A stretch of DNA of 9,353 nucleotides from Chitinophagales bacterium (GTDB lineage: Bacteria; Bacteroidota; Bacteroidia; Chitinophagales; JAHDHT01), in the NCBI GenBank assembly GCA_020631175.1, contig JAHDHT010000145.1, forward strand, positions 1 to 9,353, read 5' to 3'. How positions within the stretch are numbered: the stretch's first letter is position 1; every line of letters begins with the position of its first letter. Below, piece after piece: positions 1-7,500 of the stretch. The notes under the pieces are model-generated. The model made no database searches. It was not told where the DNA came from and was given only the letters and a program-made list of their open reading frames with translations. The position numbers were made by a program, and so were the translations under genes.

Positions 1-1
1 A

Positions 2-304
2 CCACACCGCGACGAAATAGGAAAACGAATTTTGCATCGACAGGCTTTAGAAGCAATTCGTTGTTTAGATGAAGGGGTTTTAAGATCAGCAGCCGATGGT
101 GACTTAGGTTCAGTACTAGGTTGGGGATTCCCAATTTATACAGGAGGCGCTTTGTCTTATTTAGATTTTATTGGGATAAGCAATTTTATTTTTGAATGTG
201 ATCAGTTTGCTGAGAAGTTTCAAGACAAAAGATGGCTTGTACCAGATAGTTTGAGAATGTTTGCGCAGAGAGATAAATCGATACATCAATTTATAAGAGA
301 CTAA
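2..304 (+). CDS. C-terminal fragment of FadB/FadJ-type multifunctional beta-oxidation protein (3-hydroxyacyl-CoA dehydrogenase part)
   Basis: This is the last 100 or so codons of a gene that begins upstream of the window; the frame is open from the first bases and stops at 302-304. Seen in the sequence: the stretch with ALEAIRCLDEGVL, then GSVLGWGFPIYTGGALSYLD, matches the second C-terminal helical domain of 3-hydroxyacyl-CoA dehydrogenases fused to enoyl-CoA hydratase. In that family the usual form is a GWGFPxxTGGxLSYxD signature. Known of the family: the full protein hydrates enoyl-CoA and oxidises 3-hydroxyacyl-CoA with NAD in the cytoplasm, and the C-terminal domain helps form the active-site cleft and dimer. 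The catalytic residues lie upstream and cannot be checked. A TTG at 32 is in frame but is internal, since homology-like sequence (HRDEIGKRIL) precedes it. No thiolase gene follows, so this is the end of its transcription unit. FadJ versus FadB cannot be decided from this piece. Confidence 0.9.
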   Translation, partial: PHRDEIGKRILHRQALEAIRCLDEGVLRSAADGDLGSVLGWGFPIYTGGALSYLDFIGISNFIFECDQFAEKFQDKRWLVPDSLRMFAQRDKSIHQFIRD

Positions 305-327
305 ATAAATTTTCATTTAAATATTGC

Positions 328-447
328 AGCAGGGATGAAGGCGGTACCCTTGCTTTTAATAAGCTTGTGAAGAAAGAACTTGTGCAGGCTGCCGAAGAAA
401 GACAAACAAGTGCTATTCTGAACAGCTTATTAAATGCATGCGTATGA
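328..447 (+). pseudogene. Possible remnant of a coding sequence (no start codon)
   Basis: An open frame within the GC-richer island reads as a plausible charged, helix-forming peptide (for example GGTLAFNKLVKKELVQAAEE) and ends at TGA 445-447. The same frame is open back to about 301 but contains no ATG, and it overlaps the end of the preceding gene only by chance. Codon choice (GTG, CTT, GCC, AAG) is unlike the A+T-rich flanks. I do not recognise the family. A different frame on the opposite strand is also open through this stretch, so the forward reading is not secure. It could instead be an RNA element or a scrap left by an insertion. Confidence 0.25.
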
Positions 448-470
448 GCCGCGAGCCCGTTCGCTGCCCA

Positions 471-486
471 AAAATATATTTGCTTT
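471..486 (+). repeat. 16-bp direct repeat, copy 1 (AAAATATATTTGCTTT)
   Basis: This is the first of two exact copies, with the second starting 116 bases downstream at 587. It begins at the boundary where the GC-richer island gives way to AT-rich sequence. It contains TATATTTG at 475-482, which fits the Bacteroidota -7 consensus TAnnTTTG, but no TTG-like -33 element lies at a suitable distance upstream. In such AT-rich sequence a 16-bp match is unusual but not impossible by chance. Confidence 0.6.
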
Positions 487-586
487 ATTTAAATAATGTA
501 TTTTACACTTATAGGAATCTTCAATTTTAATAGTTTTTATACCCGAATATTTTTTTTACTGTTTGTTTCTCTGGTTTATAACTGTG

Positions 587-602
587 AAAATATATTTGCT
601 TT
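587..602 (+). repeat. 16-bp direct repeat, copy 2, with promoter-like -7 element
   Basis: This is an exact copy of 471-486. Its TATATTTG at 591-598 matches the Bacteroidota -7 consensus TAnnTTTG. The nearest TTTG upstream (562-565) lies 25 bases away, longer than the usual spacer of roughly 17-23, so promoter assignment is weak. If it is used, transcription would begin near 605 and give the first gene of the cluster a leader of about 220 bases. Confidence 0.5.
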
Positions 603-738
603 TTCATTTAGAAAGGGAATTATTAAAAATATAAGCAGTTCAATTAAGAAAATGGACTTTTAAAATAAAGTGTTTAATTTAATGTAAATCATAATTATAT
701 ACATGTGTATTTAAAGTAATATTATTATGAAATATTTA

Positions 739-766
739 TTTGCATTAAGAAAATGCAGTTAATTTG
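739..766 (+). promoter_or_regulatory. Candidate promoter for the secreted-protein cluster
   Basis: TTTG at 739-742 is followed after 16 bases by TTAATTTG at 759-766, which has one mismatch to the Bacteroidota -7 consensus TAnnTTTG. The spacer is at the short end of the reported range. It is the candidate closest to the start codon at 828 and would place the transcript start near 773, leaving a leader of about 55 bases that consists largely of the dyad at 790-827. The assignment rests on motif matching only, in sequence where such motifs are common. Confidence 0.25.
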
Positions 767-789
767 TCTTTCAAAAGAAAGCATTCTCA

Positions 790-827
790 GACTACTTTTA
801 AGTATTGTTCATTTTAAATAAGTAGTC
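790..827 (+). promoter_or_regulatory. Inverted repeat (hairpin or operator) ending at the start codon
   Basis: GACTACTT (790-797) and AAGTAGTC (820-827) are perfect 8-bp inverted repeats. After a two-base bulge (818-819) the inner bases TTAA (798-801) and TTAA (814-817) can add four more pairs, leaving a loop near 803-812. The 3' arm ends at the base immediately before ATG 828. In RNA this would pair the whole ribosome-approach segment upstream of the start; in DNA it could be an operator. There is no Shine-Dalgarno-like AGGAGG here, as is common in Bacteroidota. It is not a terminator, because no T run follows. Confidence 0.45.
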
Positions 828-1487
828 ATGAAAACTCTAAAATTCATTTTTTCAATTGTTTTAATCTGTTATACTTCCTTTGTTTTTGCAGGATATAGTA
901 TAAGCTCTTCAATAGGTGTTTCAAATTGTAGTAGCTCAATTACAGCATCAGCTGATGGAAACACAGGGCCTTATACTTTTCAATGGAGTAACGGTGCAAC
1001 ATCTTCCACAATTAGTAATGTTTGTTCCGGAACTTACACAGTAACCATAACAAATCGATATGGTTGCACTACACAATTGTCAAAAACAATACCGATAATT
1101 GCAGACAATGATTTAGATGATTGGCTAACAACTGGTGGTAACCTTGGAACCTTAACACCTATAATCTTAACTGGGGGAGTAAGAGGTGGGAAAAGTACAA
1201 CATTTGGCTTATTTACCGGTGGAAGACTTTCTGAACCTATTGTTGAACCTTACCCAAATCCTTTCGATGATTTTGTTTCGTTGAAATTTCCTGTAGAAAT
1301 AAATGGTGAAATAATACTAAAACTGACTGATGTTTCAGGTAAAGTGTTAAGAAATTATGTGGTTGCTATTGAAAGTGCAGGGAGTGAATTTACATTATAT
1401 GATTTATCTCAATTTTCATCAGGAATTTACCTTCTTGAAGTATATCATCCGGATGTTGGAATCCAGACCTACAAACTGGTTAAGTAA
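828..1487 (+). CDS. Secreted protein with one SprB repeat and a type A T9SS C-terminal sorting domain
   Basis: This is a 219-residue exported protein. Residues 1-21 form a signal peptide (Lys-Thr-Leu-Lys, hydrophobic core, cleavage after VFA). Residues about 30-90 are a single SprB-type repeat: cysteines at 34, 66 and 80, PYTFQWSNGATSSTISNV, GTYTVTITNRYGC. Residues 92-140 are a Gly/Thr-rich linker. Residues about 141-219 are a T9SS sorting domain: PYPNPF at 141-146, LKLTDVSGKVL, SSGIYLLEV and a final KLVK. Known of the families: SprB repeats occur in gliding and surface adhesins, and this sorting domain directs passage through the T9SS outer-membrane channel followed by release or anchoring to the surface. 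It has one repeat where adhesins often have many, so it is more likely a small surface protein than a long adhesin. It is the first gene of a tight cluster, with the YD-repeat gene starting 37 bases after its stop. A direct role with that protein is inferred from position only. Confidence 0.9.
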   Translation: MKTLKFIFSIVLICYTSFVFAGYSISSSIGVSNCSSSITASADGNTGPYTFQWSNGATSSTISNVCSGTYTVTITNRYGCTTQLSKTIPIIADNDLDDWLTTGGNLGTLTPIILTGGVRGGKSTTFGLFTGGRLSEPIVEPYPNPFDDFVSLKFPVEINGEIILKLTDVSGKVLRNYVVAIESAGSEFTLYDLSQFSSGIYLLEVYHPDVGIQTYKLVK

Positions 1488-1524
1488 ATAACCAACTTTT
1501 ATTTCAAATTTAAATATCAGTATT

Positions 1525-4500
1525 ATGAAGGGTTTAATTTTTATGATAACAGGACTGCTATGTCTTTGCTTCATGCAAAAACTAAATGCAAGTTCTTCAG
1601 GAATAGAAGATGGCTTTGAGAGAATTCCGGCTTCTCCAACAGCTGCATCATTATTAAGAGCAGTAAATACAAGTGAAGATTTATTTACAGGTACAGAAAA
1701 AGTAAGCTTTCCTATAACAGAAATTGTAGCTGATGGAATATCAATACCAATTGAGTTAAATTATGTAAATGGTAACGGTGTACGTGTAGGACAAGAAGCA
1801 AGTAATTTTGGTTTAGGGTGGGAGTCAAGTTGTAATTATGGAATTGTACGTGAAATCAGAGGTAAGAAAGATGAAGGCAATACTTATGGTACTGATTTTA
1901 GTTATACGTATCAAGATCCTGATCGTTATCACGGTTGGTATCATAACCCAAAGCCAAATGCGACTGAAAATGATTTACATATATATGCAGGTTTTAATTT
2001 TCCGGCAAAGAACTATACAGATACTGAACCGGATATATTTAATGTAAACCTTCCTAATTTACATTTCAAGTTCTTTTTCGATGTAAATCAACAGATTCAA
2101 ACTATTCCGGCGAATTTACCGGTAATTGTAACGCCTTTTCTAAAACAAGTTAGCCGAGATGATTTAGAAAGCAATACTAGCCCAAATAATTCTTTCAATC
2201 AAATATTTTATAAATGGGAGATTGTCGATCCGGAAGGAACTACATACCTAATAGGAGAAGATGAAAATGGAAATAGTCTAAGAGAAAAATCAAGGTTAAT
2301 AAACGGTGGTGTTGCTGCACAGGATTATGACTTTTTTCATATTTCACAGTGGTATTTATCAAAAATGACAACTGCCAAATTAAAAGACGAAGTAAGATTT
2401 AATTATGTAATTGAGAAATATGTCAGTCAGGGATTAATGCAGGAAGAAGCTTATTTCAAAAGTAAGTATCAAAATGAAGATGATCTTGGATGTACACCTG
2501 ATTATCCTGTTTGTTTAAATCTTGAATATTTATCTACAGCTCCAAATTATGTTCCGGCAAGTGATTTTGATCGAACAAATTTTTATATCTATGATGGTCA
2601 CCGTTTGGAATCTGTTGAAAATGAAACAGTAAAAGTTGTATTTAATACGCTAGGTGGAAATAATTATAATCGTGAAGATCTAAATTTCACCGGTCCAGAT
2701 ATTGCGGGTTTGGGTGATCTTGAAGGAACTATAGCCGCAGCTATGTTTGGTAATAGTAACATAAGTTTATCAAACCATAGCCATGGCCCGAAAGCAATTG
2801 AAAGTATTGAGTTGCAATTTTTGGATAACTCGAGTGGAAATTTTGAATGCGATAAAATCTTTACGCTTAACACAAATTATTACAATGCCAATTCCTCCTT
2901 TGTGAAAAATATTCGATTAATGTTAGAATCGATTGATGAAACAACTTGTACACTTGATCCTGCATTAACTTTAACGACAAGTTTCGAATATGATTTAAGT
3001 GGTTTTGGAAATAGTGCACTAAATTTACCTTCTAAATTATCTTATGCAAGAGATTACTGGGGATATTATAATGGTAAAGATGCGAATAATTCATTAATCG
3101 CAAGATTGGTTCCGCCAAGTGGTGATATGCCTGCCGGTGGAACTTATGCAGATAAAAGAGCAGATTATAATTTTACCTCAGCAGGTATTTTAACAAAAAT
3201 AAATTATCCAACAGGAGGCATTATTGAATTTGAGTATGAACCTAATGAAGGAAAAGTAAATAATCATATTGTATATGAATCAGGAAATCAATTATATACA
3301 GACGTAAGCCTTTGCTCATCTGGAAATTGTTGTTATGAATTACAAGATGAAAATGTACCGTTGGACTTTGGAGAATATGAAATAATTCAAAACGCAGTTA
3401 CACCTTCACAGGTGCCAAATTGGTATGTTGCATTTGATGTAAATCTCTCAGCTGCAACTACAGATGAAGGTTTGTTTACTTTTAATCGGTCTACTTCTAA
3501 TGTTTGTGCAAATACTGAAGAAATAGGAATTATTGTAGAAAATAATGGGACATTTTTTACCTATTTAGGATATATCTCTTCTTCGATAATTGATCCGAAT
3601 GTAAACTCACTTTCTTTTCAACAAATTGGTTTAGAAGCAGGTAATAACTATACCGTTTGGATACAAAAGAGAACAGGTGTATCTGTTTCTGTTGTAAAAA
3701 ACGAACCAGTGTCTAAAAATACATTAAAAGGAGCTGGTCTGAGGATTGCACGAAAAACTACAAGTGATGGTGACGGAGACCCCGATGATGATCGGGTATT
3801 TATTTTTGATTACAATTTCAAATCAATTAGTGATGAAATTTCAGGAGTTAAAGAGTGTCAGGGCCAATTTGTTAGGAATCCTTTTCCACAAACGCTTTTA
3901 TTTGATACTGACGGAATAACGGGCACAAGTTGTGATAATTTGGATATGTTTCAAATTCCGAAAAGGGTAGGTGAAAATTGTTTTGGTTGTTGCGGAGAAG
4001 TTCTCGGAGCTGTTCCTGTTCACAAAGTTTTAGTAAGTGAAAACGGACATAGTAAAGCAAGAATAATTCCATTTGATATTGTTTACAAGCAGGTAAAAAC
4101 AAGTGTCGAAAATATTGGCGGCTTTTCTGTAAGCGAATTTCGAGTTCCTCAAAATCCTGATGGATTGGATCGTTTTAATTTAATTAATGGAGGAAGTAGT
4201 ACACATAATGATATCTACATATCAAGTACTGATGAAATTGTACCCGTAAGTACAGATGGATTTTTCCAATCTTATGGTCAATTATTATCTGTAAAAGATT
4301 ATGACCTTAATGACAGTTGTGTTCGCTCGGTAGAATACAACTATAAAAACCTGATGCAAAATATAACTGCTCCAAAATATGAAGCAACTTTTGTAAGCTT
4401 ATATGGAAATATTAATTTCGGGCTTATACTAGATTTAGATTATGCAGGTGTGTTAGAAGTGCAAAATCTCAACATGCAGAATTTTAATTATGATATCAAT

Positions 4501-7500
4501 CATTATGTTCTCGAGTCAATAGTGTCTTCGGTGGATGGAGTACAATCTACAATGACGTACATATATGATGAGCCTGCTGCAGGAAGTGATATTATTTTTA
4601 GTAAACCTATTGCTATTGAGCAAACAATGTTAGGTTCAACAGATATAAAAAGACAAGTTTTTCAATTTACATTTAATAATATTTTTACAACATCTGATCC
4701 AAACTATCCGGCAATTCAATTAATGCAACAAAATAATATGTACTCCGAAATACTCGAGTCAAGTACATATTTAAATGGTGTTTTAATTGACGGAAACAAA
4801 GTTGATTACAAAGTAAGAAGCGGTTCGTATATCAGACCTTCTGATGGTCAGTCTTTTGATGTCGATCAAACATTAGTGCCAGAAGTGATCTACAAAGTTC
4901 AAAACGGTCAATTTGAATTAGCAGCAAGAATTGATGATTGGAACGAAAACGGTTCGCCCTTATGTACATATATTGCATTAATAGGTACAGATGTAAATGA
5001 CACAAACGTTTCAGACATTACAAAATATTATGAGTACCCTGAATGTAACACCTATTACAATGACGGTCGATTACAATCCCGTACATTAAGTAATCGTACT
5101 TCTTCATTTCAGTATTATCCGGATGGGCAATTGCATATTGAAACAGATCCAAATGGTATTAATAAAGAATATACTTATGATGATTTAAATAGATTATATG
5201 AGGCTTATGAAGCAAACGGAACTCAAAAAACAACATATCAATATGAATTTCAAGTCGGCGGCTTACCTGAAAATTATATAACAGAAATTGTAAGTTTCCC
5301 TTTGGATGCTTCTTTGAATGATCAAATTGTAACAACTGTTCAAGATGGTCTTGGAAGAGATATTTATGCAATTTTGGATGGATACAAAAAAGATGGAAGC
5401 GATTTAATTACGAATGAAAAATTTTACGGAGCAGGTGGAAGATTTATTTCTGAAAAAATAGCAGGTAAAGGAACGCAACATTATATCTATGAACAATCCC
5501 CTTTGTCCAGAATGATAGCAGGGTGCAATGATGCTGGTTGTAACTATTATTATTATTGGCATAATTTAAATGCAATAACGGAGCCCGGCTCAGGAAAAGT
5601 TCATCCACCCGGAACATTATTATCACAGAGAACAGCTGATCTCGATTTTAATGAACGTACCGAGTATAATACGTTTTATGATAAACTAATTAGTATTGAA
5701 GAGTTAAAAGATGACGGTACACATATGAGTACAAGAAATGGATATAATTCTTTCTTGCAATTAATCCAAGTACAACCTCCATCCGGCAGCCCTTATATTT
5801 ATACATATGATAGTAATGGATATTTGGCATCTAAGTCTATACCAGGAGAAAATGGTTCAAATACATATCGATATGATAAGTTAGGTCGAAATGTTTTAAT
5901 GCAAACTCCTGGCGCTTATCGTCATGTAACTGTTTATGATGAATATAATCGAATTATAAAATCAGGCCTTTTAACATCAAGTATCCCGACAACAGATTAC
6001 TTTGGATTGGGTTCTTCAGCTCTTCAGCCAAACACTATTTTGAAAGAGAATATATATGATGGTTCAAATAATGAAAAGGATTGGCTTTTTAAGGAAAAAG
6101 TAAAACAAACAGCCGGATCTTCAATGTTTGAAACTGAATACATTACCGATGATTTAGGTCGTCAAGACCAAATTATTCGTGATAATCATTTAGGAGGTCA
6201 GGATATTGTTATAAATACAATTAATGATGCTGGTTTATTAACTGCCTTTTCTCAAAGTCATTCTAGTATTGATGGAGCAGGTAATACAGTTTCATTACCA
6301 AGTTTAAACTGGACGAATCATTATGATACCCATCATAGAAAGAAAGGAGTATCTCTAAACGGTACACGTATGACCAATAGAAATTATGATGATTTCGGTC
6401 GCTTAAATTCCAAACAATTACATCAGATTAGTTCAGATGTTTATTTACAAACTATTGATTTTAGTTATGATGATTTGGGACGATTAACAGATATAAATGA
6501 TATTGAAAGTCAGGATAATTCAAATTGTGAATCCATAAAATTATGCGATCAATTATTTACAATTGAATATGAAACTCAAGCTGAGTTATTATCACTAGCA
6601 TTTAATTCAATTACTGGAATAAATTCATTTTACCCAACAATTGCAAATTTTACAAATACATCTTCTTCTAAAGATGCATTTAAAGATGCTTTAATTTTAG
6701 ATATTCAAAATGAAGGATATGTAATTGATGATGTTTCGATTACCGTAATCTCAAACGGAAGTATATATTTGGCAACTATTATTTTGGAACAAACCAATTT
6801 GTCTTTAATAAACGTAGCTTACAGTACTTATGGGTTGGGAGATTATGATTTTGATCAGGCAAGTACTTCAAATTGTTGTGGTGATACTGAGAGTAAAGAT
6901 TTATTTGCTCAGAAATTAGTTTATAACGGAAGTTTAATTCAAACGAATGAATGGCAACAATTATGTAGCGATTTCAATAGCTATAATTATCATTATGATA
7001 AGCAAGGTCGTTTAAAGTTTGCTAATTATGCTTACCGAACAAATTATACCGATGCTTTAATTGGAGATGATGATGCTTTACCAGCATCTGGTATGTTACA
7101 AAGCGGTCGATATTCTACAGCATATGAGTATGACGACTTAGGGAACATCCAAATTTTGTATCGTAATGGTGTAGTCTCCGGCACTCCGGGAAATTATTCA
7201 TACGGTAAAATTGATGCTTTAGATTATAATTATACAAATGATAAATTATCATCAGTAAAAGATTATACTTTAAATACAAAAGGATTTAATGGAACCGCTA
7301 CAGGATCCTATTTACAATCTAATTATTCATATGATAATACAGGAAACTTAATTTCATCCTCAGGAACATCCTTAAATATTCAGGATAATTATTTAAACAA
7401 ACCATCCAGTTTAGGCAATGTAAACGGAACTGTTTATTTTGATTATACAGCAGATGGAAGTTTAATTTCCAAAGAATTTTATGATCCTTCAGGTGTATTA

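Larger units (their letters stand above)
305..827. other. Long intergenic region, mostly very AT-rich
   Basis: This 523-base gap separates the beta-oxidation gene from the secreted-protein cluster. I see no intact gene, tRNA or rRNA in it. Its first part (about 328-470) is clearly richer in G and C than the rest. From about 471 onward it is strongly A+T-rich, with a repeated 16-bp element, promoter-like motifs and, at its end, a dyad abutting the start codon at 828. No convincing rho-independent terminator follows the stop codon at 304. The small CTTTC-AAAA-GAAAG hairpin at 768-781 has only five pairs and no following T run. Confidence 0.8.

Noticed and set aside
448..470. GC-rich hairpin-like segment as a terminator for the beta-oxidation gene
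   Set aside because: Only four contiguous pairs (GCGA/TCGC) plus two beyond a mismatch are possible, and what follows is CCAAAAATA rather than a T run.
768..781. CTTTC-AAAA-GAAAG hairpin
   Set aside because: It has five A/T-rich pairs with no T run and no further pairing outward; too weak to call as a terminator or regulator.
1173..1199. Walker A-like GGVRGGKST in the linker of the small secreted protein (residues 116-124)
   Set aside because: The spacing fits GxxxxGK[ST], but it lies in a Gly-rich linker of an exported protein between a SprB repeat and a sorting domain. There is no surrounding P-loop NTPase fold, so it is a chance match.
1561..1572. Lipoprotein signal in the YD-repeat protein (LLCLC near residues 11-15)
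   Set aside because: The residues before the cysteines do not fit a lipobox (no small residue directly before Cys), and a standard cleavage site after LNA at residue 22 is available.
2664..5626. Open frames on the minus strand and one short plus-strand frame (1838-2047) inside the giant YD-repeat gene
   Set aside because: They are short, lack recognisable domains and overlap a continuous 7.3-kb coding frame with clear family motifs, so they are shadows of that gene.
5140..7400. Recurrent TATGATGATTTAGG-like DNA words as a nucleotide repeat array
   Set aside because: They are spaced irregularly and encode the YD-repeat amino-acid motif (YDDLGR), so they are explained by the protein repeats and not by a CRISPR or tandem DNA repeat.
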